NCBI GenBank assembly: GCA_937995645.1
Contig: CALKJP010000054.1
Coordinates: 1 to 40,484, forward strand
Length of the DNA: 40,484 nucleotides
Direction of reading: 5' to 3'
Source: an uncultured Bacteroidia bacterium
GTDB lineage: Bacteria; Bacteroidota; Bacteroidia; JACCXN01
The notes below the pieces were generated by a model. That model saw only the letters and a program-made list of their open reading frames with translations, made no database searches and was not told the origin of the DNA. The position numbers and the translations under genes are program-made. How positions within the stretch are numbered: position 1 is the first letter of the stretch; every line of letters starts with the position of its first letter. Shown piece by piece: positions 8,397 to 18,415 of the stretch.

Positions 8397-10091
8397 ATGA
8401 AATATTCCGTCTTTGATTTTCTTACTTTGGTTGGTTCGCTTGGTTTATTCCTTTTCGGGATGAAAATTATGAGCGAGGGTATTCAAAAACTTGCCGGAGA
8501 TAAGATGCGTTCTATTTTGGGAGCCATGACTCGTAATCGTTTTATGGGAGTACTTACCGGATTATTAATTACTACCGTAATACAATCTTCCTCGGCCACT
8601 ACGGTTATGGTTGTTAGTTTTGTAAATGCGGGGTTACTTACATTGGTTCAGGCAATAGGTGTAATAATGGGGGCTAATATTGGAACTACAGCTACAGCAT
8701 GGATAATTTCACTTTTAGGTTTTAAAGTTAAAATGATGGTTATAGCCATTCCAATTGTGGGCATTGGCTTTCCAATGTTGTTTTCTAAAAAAGACCAGCT
8801 AAAATCATTAGGCGAATTTTTAATTGGATTTGGGGTTTTGTTTATCGGATTAGAATTTTTAAAAAGCTCAGTACCGGATTTAGAAAGTTCACCCGAAGCC
8901 TTAGAATTTTTAAAAGATTTAACCGGCATGGGGCACCTTTCCATTATAATTTTTATTATTATTGGTTCTATACTTACAATTGTTGTACAATCCTCAAGCG
9001 CCGCAATGGCACTCACGCTTGTATTATGTAATAATGGTTGGATAGGATTTGAACAAGGCGCAGCCATTGTTTTAGGTGAAAATATAGGCACAACCATTAC
9101 CGCTAATATAGCAGCATTAATTGGAAATTCAAATGCAAAACGTGCAGCACTTTCACATACAATATTTAATTTAACGGGAGTAATCTGGATGTTTGTTGTG
9201 TTTAACTTTGCCATTAGCGCCATTGAAAATTACCTTGTTAAAAGCGGAGGAAATTCACCATTAAACGATACTACTGCAATACCTATTGCTTTATCGCTTT
9301 TTCATACTTCATTTAATGTGGCTAATACCTTTTTACTTATTTGGTTTGTAAAATATATTCAAAAAATAGTTGAGTGGGTTATTCCCTCAAAAGGCGAAAA
9401 AGATGAGCAAACGCAATTAGAATATTTTGAAAGCGGATTTATGAGTGCTTCAGAACTATCAATCTTTGAAGCAAAAAAAGAAGTATTAAAATTTGGCGAA
9501 TTAACCAAACGTATGCTTAAAATGGTAGAATCGCTACTGTTCGAAACCGATAATAAAAAATTCAATCAAACCCTAGAACGCATAAAAAAATATGAAGATA
9601 TAATTGATAGAATAGAAGTTGAAATAGCAGATTTTTTAATTAAAGTATCGCGCCACGAAATTAGTGAAGAAACATCAAAGCAAGTACGCAGCATGCTTCG
9701 CATGAATAATAATTTTGAAAAAATTGGCGATTTGTGTTATCAAATGTCTATAATAATTGAGCGCAAAAACAACGAAAAAGCATGGTTTACTCCCACACAA
9801 CGTGAACGATTAAAAGAACTTTTTCAGTTAATAGAAAAAGCATTTGATGAAATGCAAGAAAATATAAAAAAGGAAGATGAAAAAGTGCAGATTAAAAAAG
9901 CTGTGGCTATTGAACAAGAAATAAATCGTTTTAGAGATGAAATACGTGAAGAGCACTTTGCCAGCATCGAAAAAGGCGATTATAATATTAAAAGCGGATT
10001 GTATTATAACAACTTATACTCTTCACTCGAAAAAATTGGCGATCACATTATGAACATTAACGAAGCTGCTGCACGGGTAAATTTGGAGTAG
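8397..10091 (+). CDS. Na/Pi cotransporter family protein, tandem paralog of 6440-8134
   Basis: Same motifs, same length (564 aa), collinear with upstream copy. Confidence 0.9.
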   Translation: MKYSVFDFLTLVGSLGLFLFGMKIMSEGIQKLAGDKMRSILGAMTRNRFMGVLTGLLITTVIQSSSATTVMVVSFVNAGLLTLVQAIGVIMGANIGTTATAWIISLLGFKVKMMVIAIPIVGIGFPMLFSKKDQLKSLGEFLIGFGVLFIGLEFLKSSVPDLESSPEALEFLKDLTGMGHLSIIIFIIIGSILTIVVQSSSAAMALTLVLCNNGWIGFEQGAAIVLGENIGTTITANIAALIGNSNAKRAALSHTIFNLTGVIWMFVVFNFAISAIENYLVKSGGNSPLNDTTAIPIALSLFHTSFNVANTFLLIWFVKYIQKIVEWVIPSKGEKDEQTQLEYFESGFMSASELSIFEAKKEVLKFGELTKRMLKMVESLLFETDNKKFNQTLERIKKYEDIIDRIEVEIADFLIKVSRHEISEETSKQVRSMLRMNNNFEKIGDLCYQMSIIIERKNNEKAWFTPTQRERLKELFQLIEKAFDEMQENIKKEDEKVQIKKAVAIEQEINRFRDEIREEHFASIEKGDYNIKSGLYYNNLYSSLEKIGDHIMNINEAAARVNLE

Positions 10092-10141
10092 TTTTACTTA
10101 GTTGGCAGTCCGCAAAATTAGATAAAAGACATAAGAGCAAA

Positions 10142-10320
10142 GACAAAGGATATTTTGTTTGTGAATTCTCTGCGTTATTCTGCGGTTATAAAAATAGAAA
10201 ACAGAAGTAAGAAAATAGTCGTTATTGGCAAATAAGATAAACGATAAAAACAAAGACTGTATATTTGGTTGTGAGTTCACTGTGTTTTTCTGCGAATTTC
10301 TTTGCGTTCTCTGCGGTTAA
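10142..10320. repeat. Degenerate intergenic direct repeats
   Basis: gacaaaggatattttgtttgtgaattctctgcgttattctgcggtta versus acaaagactgtatatttggttgtgagttcactgtgtttttctgcg and ctttgcgttctctgcggttaa. Confidence 0.6.
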
Positions 10321-10581
10321 AAAAAGAAAGCATAAGACTGTTTATTGAAGACAGAAATTAGTCGGCAATTAGCTGTAGGCAGTAAGCAACTCCCCCTCTT
10401 GAGAGGGGAGGGGGTGTGTAAAAAATGACTGATAGAACTAATACAATAGAGAACTTATATTTTATAATATCATACACAATTCGTAAAGATTTTATATTAG
10501 TAGGCATTTATAATTTTAGCCCAAATTTGTAATTTTTAATTTACAACCAATTACAACTAATCTCAATAAGCAGCAATAAAT

Positions 10582-11064
10582 TTACTTCTGAACTACAATC
10601 GGATCAGTTTCAATTACATTACTTTTATTCAAAGCTCGGTCAACTATGTAGGCTGAATATTTAATGGTGTCATAAGGCGATGCAAAATCATAATAATAAT
10701 TTATGCGAACCATTATTTCTCCTTCCAAAGTTTTAATCTTTCCTTTTCTGCTTATATCCGGTATGCGATATTTAAAGGGTATAAGCGGTTCAATTTCTAC
10801 AAATACCCCTTCTTGTTGCTCATAATATTTTAAAAATAAATTAGCATCATAAGGCGGTATGGTATCTTCTTTTCTCAGCCCGATATCTCCATCGCCATCG
10901 GTAAATTCAAAAATTAATTTGGCAGAATCGCCTTCAGGAATAAAGGCTTTAAATTTTATAATCGGATAATCGGGGTAGTTTGGTCGCTTCATACAAGAAC
11001 TGATTATTGTTCCTGTAACAAATAAAAAAAATGCAAATCGTGCTATTTTAAAACCAATCTTCAT
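10582..11064 (-). CDS. Hypothetical lipoprotein
   Basis: N-term MKIGFKIARFAFFLFVTGTIISSC lipobox; FEFTDGDGDIGLRKED. Confidence 0.7.
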   Translation of the reverse strand: MKIGFKIARFAFFLFVTGTIISSCMKRPNYPDYPIIKFKAFIPEGDSAKLIFEFTDGDGDIGLRKEDTIPPYDANLFLKYYEQQEGVFVEIEPLIPFKYRIPDISRKGKIKTLEGEIMVRINYYYDFASPYDTIKYSAYIVDRALNKSNVIETDPIVVQK

Positions 11065-11107
11065 TCGTGTAAAATTACAAATTATCTTTCAATTGCTGTA
11101 ACTTTGC

Positions 11108-12097
11108 ATGGCTGTGTTACAAAATTTTCAAGATGTATTTTCAATTCAATCGGCTGATTTTAATAAAACGGCGATAGCACTTTTTTGTTTTCAGTTTGAA
11201 ACAAATCCACTTTACCGCGAATTTGCTGCTCAGCTAAAACGTTCACCAGACAATGTAAAACAACTGGAAGATATTCCGTTTTTACCCATCGAATTTTTTA
11301 AAACACATAAAATAGTTTGTAATGACACCGGGTTTTATGACGAGATTTTTTTAAGTAGCGGTACAACTGGGATGCAGCAAAGTCGTCATTTGGTAAAAGA
11401 CATCAATTATTATATTCATTCATTTGAACAATCATTCAGACATTTTATCGGGAACCCCGAAGAAATGGTAATAATGGCACTCTTACCTTCGTACTTAGAG
11501 CGTAATGGCTCATCATTAATTTTTATGATGGATTATTTGATAAAAAAAAGCCCTTATGCTGAAAGTGGATTTTATTTGAATAATTTGGATGAATTGGCTA
11601 TTAATTTAAAGCGATTAGATACTGAAGGCAAAAAAGTTTTGCTGCTTGGTGTTTCATTTGCATTATTGGATTTAATTGAAAAACATCAGTTTCAATTAAA
11701 TAATACCATAGTGATGGAAACAGGCGGAATGAAGGGACGAAGAAAAGAGCTGATAAGAGAAGAGTTACACCAAATTTTATGCAGAGGTTTTGGCATTGAA
11801 AAAATTTGGTCGGAATATGGTATGACCGAATTGCTTTCTCAAGCATATTCAAAAGGGGATGGTTTGTTCGAAACGCCACCCTGGATGAAAATTTTAATTC
11901 GCGATGTAAACGACCCATTCTTTTATTTGCCCAATGGCCGCACCGGAGGAATTAATGTAATTGATCTGGCCAATGTAAACTCCTGCGCTTTTATTGCTAC
12001 CAAAGATTTAGGAAAAATTTATAGTAATGGAAAGTTTGAAGTGCTCGGGCGCTTTGATAACAGCGATATTAGGGGTTGTAATTTGCTAATTGCTTAA
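11108..12097 (+). CDS. LuxE/PaaK-like acyl-protein synthetase / acyltransferase family protein
   Basis: IPFLPIEFFKTHKI, FLSSGTTGMQQSRH, VMETGGMKGRRKELIREELH, EYGMTELLSQAYS. Confidence 0.8.
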   Translation: MAVLQNFQDVFSIQSADFNKTAIALFCFQFETNPLYREFAAQLKRSPDNVKQLEDIPFLPIEFFKTHKIVCNDTGFYDEIFLSSGTTGMQQSRHLVKDINYYIHSFEQSFRHFIGNPEEMVIMALLPSYLERNGSSLIFMMDYLIKKSPYAESGFYLNNLDELAINLKRLDTEGKKVLLLGVSFALLDLIEKHQFQLNNTIVMETGGMKGRRKELIREELHQILCRGFGIEKIWSEYGMTELLSQAYSKGDGLFETPPWMKILIRDVNDPFFYLPNGRTGGINVIDLANVNSCAFIATKDLGKIYSNGKFEVLGRFDNSDIRGCNLLIA

Positions 12098-12177
12098 GGT
12101 TATTATATGTAAGTTTTTCAATTTCGAAAATTGAGTAACTATCACAATTAATCTATAGTAATTTCCATTAATTTCAT

Positions 12178-13476
12178 TTATTCAACAATAATCAAAAAAT
12201 AGTTTTTCTTTCCTTTTTGTGCCAGCAAATATTTGTTGTTTATTAAATTTGATGTTGTAACAACAAATTCAGTGTCTTCAATTTTGTTTTTGTTTAGTAA
12301 AACACCACCGCCTTGCATCATTTTTCTAGCTTCTCCTTTTGATGGAAATATGGCACAATGTGTAGCAATTAATTCAATAATATTTACACCTTTTTCTAAT
12401 TCCGATTTTTTAATATGAAACTGTGGTACACCTGAAAACACACTTAAAAAATCATTTTCAGAAAGTTTTCTAAGCGATTCTTCCGTTCCTTTTCCAAATA
12501 ATATTTCAGAGGCTTCAACCGCCATTTGGTATGCTGCTTCAGAGTGTACACGAATGGTTACATCTTTTGCTAATGCTTTTTGTAATATGCGTAAATGCGG
12601 AGCCGAATTGTGTTCTGCTTCGAGTTTTTCTATTTCTTTTTTTTCTAACAAAGTAAAAATTCGGATATATGATTTTGCGTCTTCATCGCTGGTATTTAAC
12701 CAAAACTGGTAAAATTGATAAGGCGTAGTTTTTTCAGCATCTAACCATACATTACCGCTCTCGGTTTTTCCGAATTTAGTACCATCTGCTTTTTTAATTA
12801 ATTGCGTGGTTAGTGCAAATGCTTTTCCACCGTCTTTTCTTCTAATTAATTCTGTACCTGTAGTAATATTGCCCCATTGGTCAGAGCCTCCCATTTGCAG
12901 TTTTACATTTTTTTCTTTCCACAAATGATAAAAATCGTAACCTTGTATGAGTTGATAGCTAAACTCCGTAAACGACATTCCTTCGCGCTCTTCGCCACTT
13001 ATGCGTTTTTTTACCGAATCCTTAGCCATCATGTAATTAACAGTTATGTGCTTACCTGCATCACGAATAAAATCTAAAAAGGTAAAATTTTTAAACCAGT
13101 CGTAATTATTTACTATTTCGGCAGAATTAGAACCACAGTTAAAGTCTAAAAATTTTTCAAGTTGTTTTTTAATTCCTTCTAAATTTTTTTGTAAAGTTTC
13201 TTCATCTAATAAATTTCTTTCTTGCGATTTCCCGCTTGGATCGCCTACCATACCCGTTGCACCTCCCACTAAAGCAATAGGTTTGTGTCCTGCTTTTTGA
13301 AAAAGCAAAAGTGTCATAATTTGAGCAAGGCTTCCAACGTGCAATGAGTCGGCAGTTGGGTCGAAACCAATATATCCTGAAATAATTTCACCGGAACTTA
13401 AAAGTTCTTCTGTTTCGGGCATTATATCGTGTAACATGCCGCGCCATCTTAATTCTTCAACAAAATTCTTGCTCAT
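12178..13476 (-). CDS. tyrS: Tyrosyl-tRNA synthetase
   Basis: [42 protein letters not shown]-terminal S4-like domain. Confidence 0.95.
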   Translation of the reverse strand: MSKNFVEELRWRGMLHDIMPETEELLSSGEIISGYIGFDPTADSLHVGSLAQIMTLLLFQKAGHKPIALVGGATGMVGDPSGKSQERNLLDEETLQKNLEGIKKQLEKFLDFNCGSNSAEIVNNYDWFKNFTFLDFIRDAGKHITVNYMMAKDSVKKRISGEEREGMSFTEFSYQLIQGYDFYHLWKEKNVKLQMGGSDQWGNITTGTELIRRKDGGKAFALTTQLIKKADGTKFGKTESGNVWLDAEKTTPYQFYQFWLNTSDEDAKSYIRIFTLLEKKEIEKLEAEHNSAPHLRILQKALAKDVTIRVHSEAAYQMAVEASEILFGKGTEESLRKLSENDFLSVFSGVPQFHIKKSELEKGVNIIELIATHCAIFPSKGEARKMMQGGGVLLNKNKIEDTEFVVTTSNLINNKYLLAQKGKKNYFLIIVE

Positions 13477-13614
13477 GTGTTTAATCGCTTAAGGCTGCAA
13501 ATTTATTAATTTATTGCTCTTTATAATTCTCCATAAAAAAACAAATTTTACTGTTTAATTACCTGTTTCTCCATTTGAACATATGCATATTTGTTTAAAT
13601 AATTAATAAAAAAC

Positions 13615-13622
13615 TATCTTTG
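13615..13622 (+). promoter_or_regulatory. Bacteroidota -7 element TATCTTTG, with TTTG (13590-13593) 21 nt upstream
   Basis: Matches TTTG-N19ish-TAnnTTTG; ATG lies 6 nt downstream. Confidence 0.5.
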
Positions 13623-13628
13623 AACGCT

Positions 13629-14639
13629 ATGATTTTACTAACGGGAGCTACCGGTTTTTTAGGTTCACATGTTTTATATAAACTTTTACTAAATGGCGAA
13701 AAAGTGAGGGCAATAAAACGTGCGAGCAGCTCTTTAGAAAATATTAGACGAGTTTTTGCATTTTATGGTAATGAAAATCTAAGCCTGATTGATAAAGTTG
13801 AATGGGTTGAAGCTGACTTATTAGATGTTTTTACAATTGAAGAAGCAGTTAAAAATATTGATGAAATATATCATTGTGCTGCATTGGTTTCGTTTAATCC
13901 GAAAGATAAAGAAGCGATGCTGAAAATCAATGCACGTGGCACAGAAAATCTTGTTAATACAGCATTAGAAGCAGGGGTAAAAAAGTTTTGCCATGTAAGT
14001 TCTATTGCTGCATTAGGCAGAAATACCAGCAAAGATATTGTTACGGAAACTACCTGGTGGAAACCATCGCCTAAAAATTCAGATTATTCGGTGAGTAAAT
14101 ACCGCGCAGAGCGTGAAGTGTGGCGAGCATCAGAAGAAGGATTAGATGTGGTGATTATAAACCCTTCGGTAATTATAGGCCCGGGCGATTTTACATCGGG
14201 TGCATACAAAATAATGCAGCAAGCCTATAAGGGGATTCCTTTTTATACCGATGGATCTACTGCTTTTGTAGATGTGCGTGATGTTGCAGATGCTATGATT
14301 AAGCTCATGAAATCGGATGTGAAAAATCAACGATTTATTGTTTCGGCTGCTAATATTACGTACCGAAAATTTTTCGACTTGTTGCACGATGCCTTTGGGA
14401 AAAAACGATCATTTATTAGAGCGTCAAAAAATATTGTACAAATAGTTCATTATGCAGATAAAATAAAAAGTATAATTACCGGAACCGAACATATCATTAC
14501 TGCTGATACAGTAACAGCAGTAAGCTCATCTCATTTATATGATAATGCAAAACTGATTGCACAATTGGATTTAAAATACATTAGCATTGAGCAAAGCGTA
14601 AAAGAAATGTGCGAATTATTTTTAAAGTATAAAAATTAG
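13629..14639 (+). CDS. NAD-dependent epimerase/dehydratase (extended SDR)
   Basis: ILLTGATGFLGSHVL, YHCAALVSF, YSVSKYRAEREVW; start moved from TTG 13620 to ATG 13629. Confidence 0.9.
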   Translation: MILLTGATGFLGSHVLYKLLLNGEKVRAIKRASSSLENIRRVFAFYGNENLSLIDKVEWVEADLLDVFTIEEAVKNIDEIYHCAALVSFNPKDKEAMLKINARGTENLVNTALEAGVKKFCHVSSIAALGRNTSKDIVTETTWWKPSPKNSDYSVSKYRAEREVWRASEEGLDVVIINPSVIIGPGDFTSGAYKIMQQAYKGIPFYTDGSTAFVDVRDVADAMIKLMKSDVKNQRFIVSAANITYRKFFDLLHDAFGKKRSFIRASKNIVQIVHYADKIKSIITGTEHIITADTVTAVSSSHLYDNAKLIAQLDLKYISIEQSVKEMCELFLKYKN

Positions 14640-15031
14640 CTTTCCGTTTTATCAGACACATTTTTATCAATACTTTTTTCTTGTTCTATCTCGGTTTGCT
14701 TTTTAGTAAGTTCTATCACCACATTTTCGTAAATTTTATTCAGCAAGGTGGGATTATCTAAATAAAACTGATAGCTGCTGTCGTAGCGCTCTTTAGAAAT
14801 ATTGTATTTATCGAAAATTAACTGGTATTGTTTTAAAGGATTTATTTTCATGTGTCGTCCTTCCATGCTGTATTGGTTCATTATTGCTTCTTGTATGTGT
14901 ACATCAGTTAAAATATGCACCATTGAATCTTGCGAGATAATACTATCAGGAATGCTGATTTTTTTTTGCTCTAAGGAGCAGGATAAAATCAGAAAAATAA
15001 AAAGTATAAATATGTTTTTACTTTTAATCAT
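14636..15031 (-). CDS. DUF4296-like lipoprotein
   Basis: Lipobox FIFLILSC; MVHILTDVHIQEA...Y...YDSSYQFYLDNP; family from memory. Confidence 0.7.
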   Translation of the reverse strand: MIKSKNIFILFIFLILSCSLEQKKISIPDSIISQDSMVHILTDVHIQEAIMNQYSMEGRHMKINPLKQYQLIFDKYNISKERYDSSYQFYLDNPTLLNKIYENVVIELTKKQTEIEQEKSIDKNVSDKTES

Positions 15032-15103
15032 TTTGTTTTAACAATTCTTAATTTAAACAAATCACCTATCCCTCTCAAGAGGGGATGAAAAATAGATGTT
15101 AGA

Positions 15104-16447
15104 TTAACGTTCAAACATTAATCGTTTACCTTTAAAGCTTTCATCAAAGTTGCCTTTGCAATAAACCAGATGTCCATTTACAAAAGTGTGTGTTACTTTC
15201 GATTTAAAAGTATTTCCCTCAAATGGCGACCATCCGCATTTGTATAAAATGTTATTTTTTTCAACTTTCCATGGATCGTTCGGGTTTACTAAAACCAAAT
15301 CGGCATAAAATCCCGGGCGAATATATCCACGCTTTTCAATTTGAAACATATCGGCTACATTATGACTTGTTTTTTGTACAATTTTTTCAATTGAAATTTT
15401 ACCCTGATGATATAATTCCATTAACGCATAAAGCGTATGCTGTACCAATGGTCCTCCTGATGGTGCTTCGGTATAAGGCTTTTCTTTTTCTTCAATGGTA
15501 TGGGGGGCATGGTCGGTAGCAATAACATCTATGCGATCGTCAAGTACTGCTTGTAAAATTGCATCGCGGTCGGCAGCGGTTTTTACGGCCGGATTCCATT
15601 TTATATAATTCCCCTTGGTTGCATAATCTTCATCACTAAACCATAAGTGATGGGTGCAGACTTCGGAAGTAATTTTTTTATCTTTTAATGGAATGGAGTT
15701 ATCAAATAAATCTAATTCTTCTTTGGTAGAGATATGTAAAATGTGTAATCGTGTTCCGTGTTTTTTAGCAAGTGCAACTGCATATGCCGATGATTTATAA
15801 CAGGCCTCTCTGCTTCTGATAAGTGGATGATGAGCAGCAGATAAAGCATCGCCATATATTTCTTTATATTTTTTTGCATTTTGCTTTATCATGGGGTCAT
15901 CCTCGCAATGTGTAGCGATTAATAATTTTACATGCTTAAAGATGTTTTCTAAACTTTCGGGATTATCTACCAGCATATCACCGGTAGATGAACCCATAAA
16001 TATTTTTATACCACATACGGTTTTTGGATTTACTTTTAAGAGTTCATCCAGATTATCGTTAGTAGTTCCCATAAAAAAGGAATAGTTAGCCAGCGATACT
16101 TCAGCCGCACGTGCATATTTCTGCTCAAGTTTTTCAATAGTTGTTGCACTTGGTATGGTGTTGGGCATTTCCATGTAAGAGGTAATACCTCCTGCAACTG
16201 CAGCTTTGGCTTCGGTATAAATTTCGCCTTTGTGAGTTAATCCCGGTTCGCGAAAATGCACCTGGTCGTCAATTAAACCCGGAATTAAAAATTCGCCGTT
16301 GGCATCTATAACGTGCAAAAATTCGATATCTATATTAGGAGTTTGATTATCGTAAACAGCTTCGATTTTTTCGTTATTAATAAGCACTGATCCATTAAAA
16401 ACTCTGCCTTCGTTTACTATGCGGGCATTTTTAATAAGCGTGTTCAT
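15104..16447 (-). CDS. pyrC: Dihydroorotase
   Basis: LIPGLIDDQVHFREPGLTHKGEI, MEMPNTIPS, IATDHAPHTIEEK, GGPLVQHTLYAL. Confidence 0.9.
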   Translation of the reverse strand: MNTLIKNARIVNEGRVFNGSVLINNEKIEAVYDNQTPNIDIEFLHVIDANGEFLIPGLIDDQVHFREPGLTHKGEIYTEAKAAVAGGITSYMEMPNTIPSATTIEKLEQKYARAAEVSLANYSFFMGTTNDNLDELLKVNPKTVCGIKIFMGSSTGDMLVDNPESLENIFKHVKLLIATHCEDDPMIKQNAKKYKEIYGDALSAAHHPLIRSREACYKSSAYAVALAKKHGTRLHILHISTKEELDLFDNSIPLKDKKITSEVCTHHLWFSDEDYATKGNYIKWNPAVKTAADRDAILQAVLDDRIDVIATDHAPHTIEEKEKPYTEAPSGGPLVQHTLYALMELYHQGKISIEKIVQKTSHNVADMFQIEKRGYIRPGFYADLVLVNPNDPWKVEKNNILYKCGWSPFEGNTFKSKVTHTFVNGHLVYCKGNFDESFKGKRLMFER

Positions 16448-16461
16448 GTTTTTGGAAAGAT

Positions 16462-17190
16462 TTATTTTTTAGCGGGAGTAAATTTTCTAAATCGCATGTC
16501 AATTACACCTAAAAGAGCTTCTTTAAAAATTCCTTTGCTCATTTTTGATTGTCCTTCTTTACGGTCAACAAAAGTGATGGGGATTTCCTTTAGCTTAAAT
16601 CCTAAACGATATGCGGTATATTTCATTTCTATTTGAAAGGCATAGCCAATAAATTTTATTTTATCAAGGTCTATGGTTTCGAGCACTTTTCGCTTATAGC
16701 ATTTAAAGCCTGCTGTGGTATCCATAATGTTTATCCACAAAATCATGCGCACATAAACCGATGCAAAGTAGGACATTAAAATTCTGCCAATTGGCCAATT
16801 GCTTACATTGCCACCCTTTACATAGCGAGATCCTATGGCAACATCTGCACCATCTTTAGCGCATGCATTATATAAGCGTTCTAAATCATTGGGGTTATGC
16901 GAAAAATCGCAATCCATTTCGAAAATATAATCGTAATTATGTTTTAAAGCCCATTTAAACCCGTGAATGTAAGCGGTGCCTAAGCCGAGTTTTCCTTTGC
17001 GTTCTTCAATAAATAATTTACCGGAAAATTCAGGAATAAGATTTTTTACAATTTGGGCGGTGCCATCCGGTGAGCCATCGTCAATTATTAAAAGATCAAA
17101 CGCAGTGGGTAAAGAAAAAATGGCGCGAATCATGTTCTCCACATTTTCTTTTTCGTTATAGGTTGGTATAATTACGAGGCGTTTGTCCAA
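16462..17190 (-). CDS. Polyprenol monophosphomannose synthase / GT2 glycosyltransferase
   Basis: RLVIIPTYNEKENVENMI, LIIDDGSPDGTA, EMDCDFSHNP, DTTAGFKCYKRKVLE. Confidence 0.9.
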   Translation of the reverse strand: MDKRLVIIPTYNEKENVENMIRAIFSLPTAFDLLIIDDGSPDGTAQIVKNLIPEFSGKLFIEERKGKLGLGTAYIHGFKWALKHNYDYIFEMDCDFSHNPNDLERLYNACAKDGADVAIGSRYVKGGNVSNWPIGRILMSYFASVYVRMILWINIMDTTAGFKCYKRKVLETIDLDKIKFIGYAFQIEMKYTAYRLGFKLKEIPITFVDRKEGQSKMSKGIFKEALLGVIDMRFRKFTPAKK

Positions 17191-17340
17191 AATAATTTGT
17201 TTTAGACTATGAAGGTACTACTTGTAACGTTTTTAGCAAAAAGGATTAACAAATTTTAATCGTAACCATAAGATAATATTGTATTTATGTAGGATTAATT
17301 TAGTAGATGAATTTTTGTACAACCAAAAATTCTATATTTT

Positions 17341-18177
17341 TTGAAACGTGAAGTAGATTTAGTAGTTATTTCTGATGTGCACTTGGGAACCTATGGTTGC
17401 CATGCAGAAGAACTCCTCCGCTATTTAAAAAGCATAAAGCCCAAAACATTAATTCTTAATGGCGATATCATAGATATCTGGCAGTTTAGCAAGCACTATT
17501 GGCCGGATGCTCACATGAAAGTAATTAAACAAATTGTAAGCATGATGAGCAAAGGCGTAAATGTATATTACCTTACGGGTAATCATGATGAAATGTTGAG
17601 GAAATTCAGCGATTTCAGAATGGGGACATTTCGTTTGATGGATAAAATAGTGCTCGATTTAGAGGGCAAAAAAGCATGGTTTTTTCATGGCGATGTATTT
17701 GATGTTACCATGCAACATTCTAAGTGGCTTGCAAAATTAGGAGGTTTAGGCTACGATGTTTTAATAGTGCTGAACAGGGCTGCCAATTATATCTCTGAAA
17801 AAATATTGCGAAGAGGAAAGATTTCGCTTTCAAAGAAAATTAAGAACAGTGTAAAAAGTGCGGTGTCGTTTATCAGTAATTTTGAGAAAACTGCATCGGC
17901 TATCGCCATAGAAAATAAGTATCATTACGTAGTTTGCGGGCATATACACCAGCCGGAAATAAAGAAAATAGAAACCGATAAAGGCACGGTTACTTATCTC
18001 AATTCAGGCGATTGGGTTGAAAATCTAACATCTTTAGAATATCACGATAAAGTATGGAAGTTATATACGTATAACCCTGCCGACTTACCACAGGAAAATA
18101 TTCTTGAAAGTATAGAACAGGAAATGCAACTCGAAGAAATTTTTATTAAAGAGCAGATTGAAAAATTGATGAGTTGA
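17341..18177 (+). CDS. UDP-2,3-diacylglucosamine diphosphatase-like calcineurin phosphoesterase
   Basis: VVISDVHLGTYG, LNGDIIDIW, LTGNHDEMLRK, VCGHIHQPE, TYLNSGDWVENLT. Confidence 0.85.
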   Translation: MKREVDLVVISDVHLGTYGCHAEELLRYLKSIKPKTLILNGDIIDIWQFSKHYWPDAHMKVIKQIVSMMSKGVNVYYLTGNHDEMLRKFSDFRMGTFRLMDKIVLDLEGKKAWFFHGDVFDVTMQHSKWLAKLGGLGYDVLIVLNRAANYISEKILRRGKISLSKKIKNSVKSAVSFISNFEKTASAIAIENKYHYVVCGHIHQPEIKKIETDKGTVTYLNSGDWVENLTSLEYHDKVWKLYTYNPADLPQENILESIEQEMQLEEIFIKEQIEKLMS

Positions 18178-18415
18178 AAGTTGAAATTAATAGAAACTTG
18201 TAGAGATTAATTGTTTTTGAAATTGCAGATTACAAATTGAAAAATTCCAAATTCCAAATCTAAAATTCTAAAAATCATCAACTTGAAAGAAGTCTTTTCT
18301 CTTTAATCACTTTTGTCTACTGACTACTTACGCCTAACGACTTATACCTTACTCCTAAAAATCATCAAATCTCCAAATCAGCTTATTAGCTAATTATCAA
18401 ATTAAACAATTAGAT

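Noticed and set aside
10098-10280. 60-aa minus ORF after the second Na/Pi gene
   Set aside because: Lies across degenerate intergenic repeats; no protein-family features.
14636-17190. DUF4296-like / dihydroorotase / polyprenol-P-mannose synthase run as a novel operon
   Set aside because: To my knowledge this order is common in Bacteroidota and does not indicate a new system.
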